A stretch of 64,000 nt of DNA from Polaromonas glacialis (GTDB taxonomy: Bacteria > Pseudomonadota > Gammaproteobacteria > Burkholderiales > Burkholderiaceae_C). The notes below the pieces were generated by a model that saw only the letters and a program-made list of their open reading frames with translations, had not been told where the DNA came from and searched no databases. Shown piece by piece: positions 8,212 through 18,976 of this stretch (positions are counted from its first letter, which is position 1; each line of letters opens with the position of its first letter). The translations under genes were made by a program, and so were the position numbers. The stretch spans positions 1,520,912 to 1,584,911 of the forward strand of contig NZ_KL448323.1 in NCBI RefSeq assembly GCF_000709345.1. Direction: 5' to 3'.

Positions 8212-9207
8212 ATGCTGCACTCGTACGAAGAACTCAATACCCTGGTGCAAGCCGCGCTGACCCAAGCCGGCGCCTCGCCCGCGCAGGCCAGCGCCACGGC
8301 CCTGGCCCTGGTGGCCGCCGAAGCCAGCGGCCTGCCGTCGCATGGCCTGTCGCGCGTCACCATGTATGTCGGCCATCTCAAGGCGGGGCGCGTGGTCGGC
8401 GATGCCGTGCCGGTGATCAGGAACCAGCGCGCCAGCGCCGTGCTGATCGATGCCGGCAACGGTTTTGCCTTCCCGGCCTGCCGCATGGCCATCGACGAAG
8501 CCATCCGGCGTGCGTCGCAGACCGGCATTGCGATTGCCGCAGTCACCAACAGCCACCACTTCGGCATGGCCTCCTACCACCTGGACGCCGTGGCCGGCGC
8601 CGGCATGGTCGGCATTGCCTGCGGCAACTCGCCGGCGGCCATGCCGGCGGCGGGCGGCAAGCGGCCGATTTTCGGCACCAACCCGATTGCGGCCATCTTC
8701 CCGCGTGAAGGCAAAAATCCGCTCAGCATCGACCTGTCGCTGTCCGAGGTAGCGCGCGGAAAATTGATGGTGGCGGCCAAAAAAGGCGAATCCATTCCGC
8801 TGGGCTGGGCGCTGGACGCCGACGGCAACCCGACCACCGACCCGAAAAAAGGCATGGAAGGCTCGATGCTGCCGATGGGCGGCGTGAAGGGCGCGATGCT
8901 GGCCCTGATGGTCGAATTGCTGGTGACCACGCTGACCGGTGCGCACTTTGGCGCCGAGGCTGACACCTTTTTTGTCGATGAAGGCAACCAGCCCCGGCTG
9001 GGCCAGGCTTTCATCGTCATCGATCCGGGTGCGCTGGGCGGCTCCGCCGTCTACAGCGAGCGGATCGAAGCCCTGCTGTCGGCCATGCTGGTGGACGAGG
9101 GCGTGCGGTTGCCCGGCCAGCGCCGGTTCGACCTCATGGCCAGGGCCGATGCTTCGGGCATCGACGTGGCCCAGGCGACCCTCGATGCGATCCACGCCTT
9201 GACCTGA
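8212..9207 (+). CDS. comC: (R)-sulfolactate dehydrogenase (malate/L-lactate dehydrogenase family)
   Basis: 331-residue member of the LDH2/MDH2 oxidoreductase family. Typical motifs include LPSHGLSR (His44, Arg48), the NSHHFG pair at His115/His116, and the GTNPIAAIFP segment. ComC reduces sulfopyruvate to (R)-sulfolactate, usually with NADPH (EC 1.1.1.338). Directly after slcC, the two enzymes together act as an enantiomer converter feeding SuyAB, as described for Chromohalobacter salexigens. The family also includes malate, ureidoglycolate and 2,3-diketogulonate reductases, so the specific substrate rests on context. Confidence 0.85.
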   Translation: MLHSYEELNTLVQAALTQAGASPAQASATALALVAAEASGLPSHGLSRVTMYVGHLKAGRVVGDAVPVIRNQRASAVLIDAGNGFAFPACRMAIDEAIRRASQTGIAIAAVTNSHHFGMASYHLDAVAGAGMVGIACGNSPAAMPAAGGKRPIFGTNPIAAIFPREGKNPLSIDLSLSEVARGKLMVAAKKGESIPLGWALDADGNPTTDPKKGMEGSMLPMGGVKGAMLALMVELLVTTLTGAHFGAEADTFFVDEGNQPRLGQAFIVIDPGALGGSAVYSERIEALLSAMLVDEGVRLPGQRRFDLMARADASGIDVAQATLDAIHALT

Positions 9208-9226
9208 ACCGACCTCGAAGAACCTG

Positions 9227-10249
9227 ATGGAATTGAGCCGAAGCTACTTCAAAGGGTGCGTCCCTGGCGCGCTGATCTGCGCCGTGATCGCGTTGTCGGC
9301 CACTTTTTTGTCGGAACACTACGGCGGCCCGCAACTGCTTTATGCCTTGCTGATCGGGCTGTCGCTGCATTTTTTGTCATTGCAGGAAAGCACCCGGATC
9401 GGCATCAACTTCTGCGCCAAGACGGTGCTGCGGGTGGGGGTCGCGCTGCTGGGCATCCGCATCACGCTGGGCCAGGTCTCGCAACTGGGCATGAGCGTGG
9501 GCGTGGTGCTGGTGCTGGCCGTCGCCCTCACGATCGGTTCGGGCCTGCTGCTGGCGCGCTGGCTCAAGCGCCCCATCGAGGAAGGCATCCTGTCCGGCGG
9601 TTCGGTTGGCATCTGCGGCGCGTCGGCGGCCATGGCCATTTCTTCGGTGCTTCCCCAGACAAAGGAAAACGAGCGTTTCACCCTGCTGGCCGTGGTGGGC
9701 GTGACCGTGCTGTCGACCACCGCCATGGTGCTCTACCCGTTCTTCATGCATCTGCTCGATCTGTCGCCGGTGCAGTCGGGCATTTTCCTGGGCGGCACCA
9801 TCCATGACGTGGCGCAGGTGGTGGCCGCCGGCATGATGATGGGCCAGGAAGCCGGCGATGCGGCCACGGTGGTCAAGCTGTTTCGCGTCGTGCTGCTGAT
9901 GCCGGTGGTGCTGCTGATCGCCTTTGCCTACCGCCAGAACCCCGAGGCGGCGATAGAGGAAGGCTCGGTAAGGGACAAGGTGCCGCTGGTGCCCACTTTC
10001 CTGATCGGCTTCATCGTTCTGGTGCTGGTGGCCAGCACCGGCATGGTGCCGGCGGCTGTCGTGCAGTCGGCCAACGACATTTCGCGCTGGTGCCTGGTGA
10101 TCGCCATTTCCGCTGCGGGCGTGAAGACCAGCTTCGAAGACCTGCAAAAGCTCGGCTGGCAGCCTGTGGTGATGCTGGTGACCGAAACGGCGGTGATCGC
10201 CACCTTCGTGCTGGCGGCCATCATGGTGCTGAAACTGGGAGCGCACTGA
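9227..10249 (+). CDS. YeiH/UPF0324-type putative sulfate or sulfite exporter
   Basis: 340-residue integral membrane protein of the YeiH (PSE) family, with about ten hydrophobic segments and the conserved glycine-rich stretches EEGILSGGSVGICGASAAMA (residues about 117-136) and GGTIHDVAQVVAAG. Members recur in sulfonate-degradation clusters and are thought to export sulfite or sulfate; biochemical proof is thin. It begins 19 bp after comC and is probably the last gene of the suy transcript. It would remove the sulfite released by SuyAB, complementing SorAB on the opposite strand. Confidence 0.85.
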   Translation: MELSRSYFKGCVPGALICAVIALSATFLSEHYGGPQLLYALLIGLSLHFLSLQESTRIGINFCAKTVLRVGVALLGIRITLGQVSQLGMSVGVVLVLAVALTIGSGLLLARWLKRPIEEGILSGGSVGICGASAAMAISSVLPQTKENERFTLLAVVGVTVLSTTAMVLYPFFMHLLDLSPVQSGIFLGGTIHDVAQVVAAGMMMGQEAGDAATVVKLFRVVLLMPVVLLIAFAYRQNPEAAIEEGSVRDKVPLVPTFLIGFIVLVLVASTGMVPAAVVQSANDISRWCLVIAISAAGVKTSFEDLQKLGWQPVVMLVTETAVIATFVLAAIMVLKLGAH

Positions 10250-10522
10250 AAAAGCGGGCGCAACAAGGGCTTTTACAATCAGCCCGGCCAGCACAGTCTT
10301 CAGGACTTGTTCACCGCTTGGCGCGGAGACAGCGCTGGCTCTCCAGCGCAACCACCCATGAGCAAATCCCCATCGTGAAAAAAAAAGCAGCCAGCCCAGA
10401 GCATTTCGCTCCATTGACTTCATGAACGCCGGCTCAAAGTCCAGCCGCTCCCTGGCTGCAGGAGGCATCGCCCTGGTGGCGCGCGGCGAGTTCGTCATGG
10501 TTTCAAACGGGAGGCGCTGACC
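10250..10522 (+). promoter_or_regulatory. leader region of the GntR gene
   Basis: 273 bp with no conserved gene. It holds a TACAAT -10-like hexamer (10274-10279), a 7-bp hairpin GCGCTGG/CCAGCGC (10332-10349) and a 32-codon open frame (10422-10520, beginning MNAGSKSSRSLAAGG) whose stop lies 2 bp before the GTG of the regulator. The small frame has no clear ribosome-binding site; it may be a leader peptide or nothing. Confidence 0.3.
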
Positions 10523-11233
10523 GTGCTGTACCGTCAAGTCAAGCGGCAGTTGATTGCAGACATTCAGTCCGGCGTTGCCGCGCCCGGTGCGGCGCTGCCC
10601 AATGAAACCGATCTTGCCCGGCGCTTCAACGTGTCCATCGGCACCGTGCGGCGCGCGGTGGACGAACTGGTGGCCGAGCATGTGCTGGTGCGCCAGCAGG
10701 GACGCGGCACCTTTGTCGGCAAGATGGACCGCGAGCGGTTCATGTTCCAGTTCTTCAAGATTGCCGGACGTGACGGCGTCAGCGAGTTCCCGCAGGTGCG
10801 CCTGCACACGTTCACCCGGTCCCGCGCCACGCGCGAAGAAGCGCAGGCACTTGGCCTGCATGGTACCCAGTCGGTGTTTTGTATCGACAACGTGCTGCTG
10901 CTCAAGGGCCGGCCCGTCATTCATGACCATATCGTCATCGCGGCCACCATGTTTCCCGGCCTCACCGAGGACGTTTTTACCAAGCGGACGGCCACCATTT
11001 ACGGGCTTTACCAGTCAGCCTTCGGCATCACGATCGTGGAGGCCGACGAACGGGTACGCGCCGAACTGGTCAGCCTGGAGAGCGCCCGTTTGCTGAACCT
11101 GCCTGCCGGCATGCCGGTGCTGCGCATCGAACGCGTGGCTTATACCTTTGACCGCAAGCCTGCCGAATTCCGGATTTCCGTAGTCGACACGCGCGATGTC
11201 GACTATGTTTCGCGCATGCGCGATGCTGCCTGA
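10523..11233 (+). CDS. GntR/HutC-family regulator, probable regulator of sulfolactate genes
   Basis: 236-residue transcription factor. The N-terminal winged helix (about residues 8-72) reads LPNETDLARRFNVSIGTVRRAVDELVAEHVL and is followed by the basic wing RQQGRGTFV; residues about 90-235 form a UTRA ligand-binding domain, placing it in the HutC subfamily. The start is GTG at 10523 preceded by GGGAGG. It is the last gene of the plus-strand sulfonate cluster, and a regulator at this position is called SuyR in related clusters. Its operator may be the dyad at 4523-4539; no second copy of that dyad was noticed. Confidence 0.83.
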   Translation: MLYRQVKRQLIADIQSGVAAPGAALPNETDLARRFNVSIGTVRRAVDELVAEHVLVRQQGRGTFVGKMDRERFMFQFFKIAGRDGVSEFPQVRLHTFTRSRATREEAQALGLHGTQSVFCIDNVLLLKGRPVIHDHIVIAATMFPGLTEDVFTKRTATIYGLYQSAFGITIVEADERVRAELVSLESARLLNLPAGMPVLRIERVAYTFDRKPAEFRISVVDTRDVDYVSRMRDAA

Positions 11234-11251
11234 GAATGAAATTAAAGCATG

Positions 11252-11306
11252 AAATGCGACTCCAGCCCAATGACTGCGTGCGCAATTTGCTATCTATTTT
11301 GTAGTG
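11252..11306 (-). repeat. dispersed repeat copy, intergenic
   Basis: Read on the minus strand this stretch follows the pattern of the dispersed element found at 47507, 57030 and elsewhere: an A/T-rich short dyad with GATAGC, then TTGCGCACGC and a GGAGTCGC end. It is more diverged than the other copies and lies between the convergent ends of the GntR gene and sorB. Confidence 0.4.
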
Positions 11307-11355
11307 GCTACCGGAGCCCTTGAAGCAAAAAAGCAATAGGCTTGTCGAAAAATAT

Positions 11356-11380
11356 CGCCCAGACCCAATGTGTCTGGGCG
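11356..11380 (-). terminator. rho-independent terminator of the hps-sor operon
   Basis: Stem CGCCCAGAC (11356-11364) paired with GTCTGGGCG (11372-11380), 7-base loop. On the minus strand it is followed by ATATTTTT, so it ends transcripts coming through sorB, whose stop codon is only 8 bp away. Confidence 0.8.
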
Positions 11381-11387
11381 GGTTGGT

Positions 11388-11726
11388 TTACTTGGTGGCG
11401 CCGCTGGCCTTGGCGACATAGCTCGAAATGGCCTGTATTTGTGCCTCGCTCAGCGATGTTTTGTAAGAAGGCATTTGCCCAATGCCATTGCGCAGCGCAG
11501 TCGCCACCCGCGTGGCATCCGGCTGGAGTTCGTCAAGCACGGGGCCGACAGCGCCTTCTGTTCCGGCGTCCTTGAGCGTATGGCAAAGCGCACAGGCGGG
11601 AACTGCCAGCTGGGTGAACAGCTTCTTGCCCAGTTCAAGTTGCGCGGTGTCGTCGGCAGCAGCCGCGGGCATCCATGCACCGGTTCCCAGGCAGGCTGAT
11701 GCGGCCAGCAGATAAAGCGGTTTCAT
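11388..11726 (-). CDS. sorB: sulfite dehydrogenase cytochrome c subunit
   Basis: 112-residue exported monohaem cytochrome c. Signal peptide MKPLYLLAASACLGTGAWMPAAAA is followed by the haem motif CALCH (residues 45-49) and the Met ligand in GIGQMPSYK near residue 85. It is the electron acceptor partner of SorA in periplasmic sulfite:cytochrome c oxidoreductases such as that of Starkeya novella. The ATG at 11726 overlaps the sorA stop codon (ATGA); the open frame further upstream is only a shadow of sorA. Last gene of the operon. Confidence 0.88.
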   Translation of the reverse strand: MKPLYLLAASACLGTGAWMPAAAADDTAQLELGKKLFTQLAVPACALCHTLKDAGTEGAVGPVLDELQPDATRVATALRNGIGQMPSYKTSLSEAQIQAISSYVAKASGATK

Positions 11727-12928
11727 GCGACCGTCACCTTCACCGCGTGATCGGCCCAGCTGGTGTTGTTGAAGCCGCCGGCATTTTCCACGCGCTGCTC
11801 GGGCTGCACATTGCCGGCACTGTCCGTGGCACGGCTGGCCAGCGTGAATTCTCCAGCAGGCATCTTGGCGACGAAGACAAACTGTCGCCAAGCGTATTTC
11901 CCCAGATCCGGCCCCACAAAGCGGCCCGATGCCCAGGATTTTCCGCCGTCGAGCGACACTTCGACTTTGGCTACAGCGTTCAAGCCCCCAAACGCCACGC
12001 CCAGAATCTGTACCGTCCCGGCCTTGACAGGCCCTTGGTCGGCATTGGGCGAATTGATCCAGGATTTGACGGACATTTCCTGAACGGAAGGCTGGCTTGG
12101 GTCGCCCTTGGCGCCGGGCGGTGAGAGCCGGTAGCCGTGCGACATGATGCGGGCATCGGTCTCCTTGGCGGTAAACGCCAGTTCCTTGATGTATTTGATG
12201 TTGTTGACACCGGTATAGCCAGGCACGATCAGGCGCAACGGACCGCCATGCGCCAGGGGAATGGGCTGACCATTCATCTCCCACGCCAGCAAGGCATCGG
12301 CCATGGCCGATGTGGGTACCGAACGCTCGACGATCACGCTTTTGGGATCGAGTCCTTCAGGCAATTTTTCACCGCCGGTCCCTGTCATGTATTTCATGCC
12401 TTCGCCCACGCCGCCCAATGCCTGGGCTACCAACCGTACAGGCACCCCACTCCAGATCACGCAGCCTGCGGCGCCGACCTGCCAGGGCGTGCCGCTGGGC
12501 TTGCTGGGGAAGTAACCGCGACCATTGCCAGAGCACTGCAGCACCATGGCAGTGGTCTCGACGCCCAGGGTCTTGAGTTCGCGCAGGCTCAGTTTGCGGG
12601 GGTTCTTGACGCCTTCGACCGCGATCTCCCAGGCATCCCGGTCGGTCACGATGGCGCTGTCGGGTGCGGGCAGGTTGTTGCGAATGTAGAGCTGCTCAGA
12701 AGGCGTGATGACGCTTGTGCCAAAGGCGCTGCGTCTGGTTTCAATGGTAGTGTTGCTGTGGACGATGAAGTTCGAAGGCTCTTTCCAGCTCACATAGGCG
12801 GGCATTGGTTTGGGGGCGGCCTGGGCCACGGCGCCTCGCGTAAAGCTGGCCAGCCCGACGCTGGCCAGCGCGACTGCACTGCCAGCCAGCATGTGGCGTC
12901 GTGGCAAGGATTGGGGTTGTTGCTGCAT
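11723..12928 (-). CDS. sorA: sulfite dehydrogenase molybdopterin subunit
   Basis: 401-residue molybdenum enzyme of the sulfite oxidase family. A twin-arginine signal (SLPRRHMLAGSAVALASVGL) sends it folded to the periplasm. The molybdenum-ligating cysteine is Cys132 in VLQCSGNGRGYF; the moco-binding domain covers about residues 50-270 and the C-terminal dimerisation domain about 280-400. It oxidises sulfite to sulfate and passes electrons to SorB. SoxC is a related alternative, but the neighbouring single cytochrome and the sulfonate genes fit SorAB. It follows hpsP by 91 bp on the same strand. Confidence 0.88.
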   Translation of the reverse strand: MQQQPQSLPRRHMLAGSAVALASVGLASFTRGAVAQAAPKPMPAYVSWKEPSNFIVHSNTTIETRRSAFGTSVITPSEQLYIRNNLPAPDSAIVTDRDAWEIAVEGVKNPRKLSLRELKTLGVETTAMVLQCSGNGRGYFPSKPSGTPWQVGAAGCVIWSGVPVRLVAQALGGVGEGMKYMTGTGGEKLPEGLDPKSVIVERSVPTSAMADALLAWEMNGQPIPLAHGGPLRLIVPGYTGVNNIKYIKELAFTAKETDARIMSHGYRLSPPGAKGDPSQPSVQEMSVKSWINSPNADQGPVKAGTVQILGVAFGGLNAVAKVEVSLDGGKSWASGRFVGPDLGKYAWRQFVFVAKMPAGEFTLASRATDSAGNVQPEQRVENAGGFNNTSWADHAVKVTVA

Positions 12929-13019
12929 TTTGTCTCCTGTGGTTGTTGATCTGAAATACTGCGAGGGGGCGATAAGCGCTGCTGGTTATCCCCGCGAGTG
13001 CCGCATTGGCGACCGTCAA

Positions 13020-14021
13020 TCAGGGGCGCAGGACGATCTTGGCCGATGCGGAAAGCCCCTCGTCAAGGTCCTGGAAGGTACGCTGGCCTTGGGCCAGCGG
13101 CCGCTGCTCGACCCAGGCCAGGTCACCGAATACGCCCGCGTGCAGGGCGGCTACGGTGGCGCGCAGGTCGGCGGTGGTGTAGGTGTAGGTGCCCAGCAGC
13201 GTGATTTCTGAAAGCGTCAGCTTGCGCATGTCGATTTCACTGGACCAGTCCTGCAGGCCCACATGCATGATCACGCCGCCGGGCCGGATGGCAGCAAACG
13301 CCTGCTGGCGGGTGACTTTGGCGCCCACGGCATCGAGTACATAGTCGTACTCGTTTTCGCCAGGCGCCTGTTCGCGGGGGTCCAGGGTGTCGCAGCTGGC
13401 ATGGCGCTGCACGGCTTCGCGGCGCAGGGCATTGGGCTCGCTCAGGGTGAGCCGCACCACGCCCAGGTGCTTGAGCAGCAAGGCAGCCAGCATCCCGATG
13501 GCGCCGCCGCCAATCACCAGTACCCGGCATTCATGAACAGGCCTTGGAAGCACGCGCAGCGACAGGTTGACGGCGTGCCAGGCCGTGGCGGCCGGCTCGG
13601 TAAGAGCTGCTGCCACGTCAAGCATGTCCTGCGGCATGGCGATCAGCGAGGCCGCCGGAATGCTCATGTACTCGGCATAGGCGCCGGGCCGGGTCATGCC
13701 GACCATGGTGCGGTTGATGCACAGGTTGTTGCGGCCCTGCACGCAATAGTCGCAAATGCCGCAGGTGATCAGCGGGTTGCCGGTAAAGCGCGTGCCCGGC
13801 TCAAAGCCGACAGCAGCCGACTCGGCCACCGTGCCAACGAACTCGTGGCCCAGCACCAGCCCCGGCTTGCGCCTTGGGTCATGCCCATGCCAGGCGTGCA
13901 TGTCGGAGCCGCAGATGCCGACCGCATCGATTTTCAGCACCACTTCGCCCGCCACCAGTTCGGGCCGGGGGCGTTCCTGGAGCTGCAGTTCATTGGGCTG
14001 TGTATAGACAAGCGCTTTCAT
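13020..14021 (-). CDS. hpsP: DHPS 2-dehydrogenase, zinc alcohol dehydrogenase family
   Basis: 333-residue medium-chain dehydrogenase. Catalytic zinc ligands are Cys37 (GICGSD) and His59-Glu60 (GHE); the structural zinc site is Cys87, Cys90, Cys93 and Cys101, and the Rossmann motif is VIGGGAIGM. The ATG at 14021 is preferred to the in-frame one at 14030 because AAGG then sits at proper distance. In Cupriavidus pinatubonensis HpsO and HpsP oxidise and reduce C2 of 2,3-dihydroxypropane-1-sulfonate, turning (S)-DHPS into (R)-DHPS. The order hpsN-hpsO-hpsP supports the name; the protein family itself is broad. Confidence 0.8.
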   Translation of the reverse strand: MKALVYTQPNELQLQERPRPELVAGEVVLKIDAVGICGSDMHAWHGHDPRRKPGLVLGHEFVGTVAESAAVGFEPGTRFTGNPLITCGICDYCVQGRNNLCINRTMVGMTRPGAYAEYMSIPAASLIAMPQDMLDVAAALTEPAATAWHAVNLSLRVLPRPVHECRVLVIGGGAIGMLAALLLKHLGVVRLTLSEPNALRREAVQRHASCDTLDPREQAPGENEYDYVLDAVGAKVTRQQAFAAIRPGGVIMHVGLQDWSSEIDMRKLTLSEITLLGTYTYTTADLRATVAALHAGVFGDLAWVEQRPLAQGQRTFQDLDEGLSASAKIVLRP

Positions 14022-14053
14022 AGGATTCATCCTTTTGGAGGAGTTAACAGGAG

Positions 14054-16218
<2,165 letters not shown>

Positions 16219-16251
16219 TCAATGCCAGACGTTCTGGTGCTTGCTGTGGAT

Positions 16252-17301
16252 TTATTTGGTCCGGTTGGCAAATTCGCGCAGTTTGGGGTCGGCGTTGACG
16301 CGCTTCATATAGGCATCGGTTATGTATTCGCTGCCCTGCGGCACGGTGTTGATGGCGCCAGTGCCACGCATGAACGTGGAAATCTCTCCAAACCAGGCAT
16401 CCATGTCGGAACTTCCACGGCTGCGGTCCATGCGGGCCAGCTGCTGCTCCAGGTTAAAGGTCGGGCGCTTTGCAAATTCTTTTTGCAGCGACGCGTCGGT
16501 GATGTTCACACCGCCCTGCTCGTAGAACTTTCGCATCATCGCAATCGCCTCTGGCCGGTTGGCATTCATCCACGACCAGGCCCGCAGGTAGACCGACAAA
16601 AACTTGGCCACCTCCTCTGGTTTTTGTTCTGCATATTCACCGCGCGCAATCAGCGCGCCCGGGACGATCGCGCCGCCGTCCTTGCCCGAGCAAAGCTGGA
16701 CCGCACCTGCTTTTTCCTCGACCGCATAGGTATTGGGCGCCCATAGCCCGGCCAGGTTGGCGCCGCCCGATGCCAGCGCCGAGATGATTTCGGCCTGCCC
16801 CATGTTTTTCATCATCACGTCCTGTTTGGTCAGGCCGTATTTCTTCAGGCACGACTGGACCGCGAAATCGCCGGTGGAGTTGCTGGTGAGCAAGATGGTC
16901 TGGCCCTTCATTGAAGCCGGGTTCTTGGTGATCTGGTCTGCCACGGCCTTGCTGACCATCAAGGCATTGGCGTCCGACTCGTCATTGGTCAGGCCGATGG
17001 TCTTGATGCCAAAACGCACATGACCCAGCACCGCCGGAACTGAGCCGGTAGCACCCACATCCCATGATTTGGCTGCTGATGCCGCCATTTGCGGAACACC
17101 AGCAGGAAAAATGCTGAACACCGGCTTGAGGCCTAACTCGGCCCACCAGTTCTTTTCTGTCGCCACATAAAAGGGCAATGCCCAGTACAGGGCCGGCTGG
17201 TAGCTGACCTTGATTTCGGTCAGTGGTGCCTGGGCCTGGGCGCTCAGACTGGTGCTGGCGACAACGGCACTCAGCAAGATGTTGCGCAAAAAGGTTGTCA
17301 T
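16252..17301 (-). CDS. ABC transporter substrate-binding protein, probable sulfonate (DHPS) uptake
   Basis: 349-residue periplasmic binding protein of the NMT1/SsuA/TauA type. Signal peptide MTTFLRNILLSAVVASTSLSAQAQA; the mature part starts with LTEIKVSYQPALYWALPFYVATEKNWW and contains the two-lobe pattern (DVGATGSVPAV, LTSNSTGDFAVQSCLKKYGL). Co-localised with hpsN and with ATPase and two permeases of a taurine/sulfonate-type importer. DHPS as ligand is inferred from the operon. Known hps clusters more often use a TRAP transporter, so the ABC route is a variation. Confidence 0.83.
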   Translation of the reverse strand: MTTFLRNILLSAVVASTSLSAQAQAPLTEIKVSYQPALYWALPFYVATEKNWWAELGLKPVFSIFPAGVPQMAASAAKSWDVGATGSVPAVLGHVRFGIKTIGLTNDESDANALMVSKAVADQITKNPASMKGQTILLTSNSTGDFAVQSCLKKYGLTKQDVMMKNMGQAEIISALASGGANLAGLWAPNTYAVEEKAGAVQLCSGKDGGAIVPGALIARGEYAEQKPEEVAKFLSVYLRAWSWMNANRPEAIAMMRKFYEQGGVNITDASLQKEFAKRPTFNLEQQLARMDRSRGSSDMDAWFGEISTFMRGTGAINTVPQGSEYITDAYMKRVNADPKLREFANRTK

Positions 17302-17346
17302 GGGAGTTTCCTGAAGTTTTATGAATGGCCAATGAAAAATTGATAC

Positions 17347-18144
17347 TCAGTGAACGGCGCCAGCATGCTGCTCGCGCAGCAGTTTCCAGATATGCGTGCG
17401 CAGGTGAACGAACGAAGGCTGGTCCATCACGTCTTCGATGCACGGCAAGCTGTCCCAGCCTTCAGCTACACGGACGGACTTGATGTCGATGATTTCCCGA
17501 ATCGTGCCGGGCCGGCGCGACATCACCACCACACGATCGGCCAGGTAAACCGCCTCCTCCACCGCATGGGTGATGAAAAGCACGGTACGGGGATGGCGGC
17601 GCGCCAGGCGCACCAGTTCTTCCTGCATCACGACACGGGTCTGCGCGTCGAGCGCGCCAAAAGGCTCGTCCATGAGCAATACCTTGGGGTCCAGCACATA
17701 GGCCCGGGCAATGGCCACCCGCTGCTGCATGCCGCCCGACAGCTGGTGGGGAAAGGCCTTTTCGTAGCCCTTCAGGCCCATCAGGTCGATGTACTGCTCA
17801 ATGCGCTTTTTCCTCTCTGCCGAGTCAATGCCCAGGGAAAGCAAACCAAATTCAATATTGTCCCAAACGGATTTCCAGGGAAAAAGGGCAAATTGCTGAA
17901 ACACCACCGCCCGGTCCGGTCCGGGCCGCCTCACCACTTCGCTGTCCACCATCACCTCGCCGCCTGTCGGATGCTCCAGGCCGGCCGCCATGCGCATGCA
18001 GGTGGTCTTGCCGCAGCCTGAAGGCCCGACGATGGCCACGAACTCGCGGTCGCCCACTTCCAGATTGACACCTTTGAGCGCAACAAAGTCCTGGCCCCCC
18101 TGGCTGAAGGTTCGCTCGACATTGTTGAATTGAATGTTGGCCAT
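17347..18144 (-). CDS. ABC transporter ATP-binding protein, sulfonate/taurine type
   Basis: 265-residue ATPase. Walker A GPSGCGKTT (about residues 42-50), Q-loop FQQFALFPW, signature LSGGMQQRVAIARA, Walker B VLLMDEPFGALD and the switch His in FITHAVEEA are all intact, in the TauB/SsuB arrangement. The ATG at 18144 has AAAGG six bases upstream, so the longer frame (to 18276) is rejected. Drives import through the two permeases encoded just upstream in the operon. Confidence 0.88.
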   Translation of the reverse strand: MANIQFNNVERTFSQGGQDFVALKGVNLEVGDREFVAIVGPSGCGKTTCMRMAAGLEHPTGGEVMVDSEVVRRPGPDRAVVFQQFALFPWKSVWDNIEFGLLSLGIDSAERKKRIEQYIDLMGLKGYEKAFPHQLSGGMQQRVAIARAYVLDPKVLLMDEPFGALDAQTRVVMQEELVRLARRHPRTVLFITHAVEEAVYLADRVVVMSRRPGTIREIIDIKSVRVAEGWDSLPCIEDVMDQPSFVHLRTHIWKLLREQHAGAVH

Positions 18145-18193
18145 AAGCATCCTTTGTTGACTGTTGTTGACTCGGAGGGTGTACCGGCCGGGC

Positions 18194-18976
18194 TCACAGG
18201 CCGCGGCGTGTTTCAATGGTCTGCTGCAGGCGGCGCAGCAGCACGTCGATGACCAGGCCGACCAGGCCGATGGCAATCATTCCGCTCATCACGGTAGCCG
18301 TGGAAAGGCCCGCCTGGCCCTTGACCATCAGGTAGCCCACGCCGCTGGACGCCACGATCAGTTCGGCGCCCACCAGCGACTGCCAGGCCAAGCCGGCCGA
18401 GATGCGCAGGCCCGCGACGATGGAAGGCACGGCCGCCGGCAGCATGACCTGGGTAATGCCCCGCCATGGCCCTGCGCCCAGCATGCTGGAGGCTTCGATG
18501 TATTTGCGGTCCACGTATTTGGCGCCGCGGTAGGTGTTGATCAGCACTGGCGGCAGCGCGCCCATGAAAATGATCAGCACCGGCCCGCCGATGCCGGTGC
18601 CAAACCAGAGCGCAGCGAACGGCACCCAGGCAATCGGCGCCACAAAGCGCACGGCTTCAAACAAGGGCCCCACGATCCTGTCAACCCAGGCAAACCAGGC
18701 CATCACGAGCCCCAAAGGGATGCCGACCATCACCGCGAGGGTAAAGCCCATGGCAAACCGCTGCAGGCTGGAAAGCAGATGGACTTGCAAGGTGTAGCCG
18801 GCAAACGGCTCGCGGGTCAGCTGAATCAGCCGCTCGATGATTTCCCAGGGTGCGGGCAAAAAGGCATGCGGTACCCAGCCGGACAGGGCCATAGCGGACC
18901 ACAGGAAGATAAAACCGGCGGCGCCCGCAGCGCTCAGTGCCCAGAACCGGACGGGCGGCAAAGGTGGCTGCAGCAT
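18194..18976 (-). CDS. ABC transporter permease 1, sulfonate/taurine type
   Basis: 260-residue inner-membrane permease with about six helices and the coupling EAA-type loop EASSMLGAGPWRGITQVMLPAAVPSIVAGLR (here cut into shorter memory: EASSMLGAGPWRG then LPAAVPS). Belongs to the SsuC/TauC branch. Its ATG overlaps the stop of permease 2 by one base, so the two are co-translated and probably form a heterodimer, unlike the single SsuC or TauC that works as a homodimer. Confidence 0.86.
   Translation of the reverse strand: MLQPPLPPVRFWALSAAGAAGFIFLWSAMALSGWVPHAFLPAPWEIIERLIQLTREPFAGYTLQVHLLSSLQRFAMGFTLAVMVGIPLGLVMAWFAWVDRIVGPLFEAVRFVAPIAWVPFAALWFGTGIGGPVLIIFMGALPPVLINTYRGAKYVDRKYIEASSMLGAGPWRGITQVMLPAAVPSIVAGLRISAGLAWQSLVGAELIVASSGVGYLMVKGQAGLSTATVMSGMIAIGLVGLVIDVLLRRLQQTIETRRGL

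Noticed and set aside
10422..10520. 32-codon frame before the GntR gene as a leader peptide or frameshifted N-terminus
   Set aside because: No ribosome-binding site, no similarity recognised; the GntR protein is complete from its GTG start.
11388..12284. 298-codon frame including the cytochrome
   Set aside because: The first 186 codons are an out-of-frame shadow of sorA; the cytochrome begins at 11726 with its own signal peptide.
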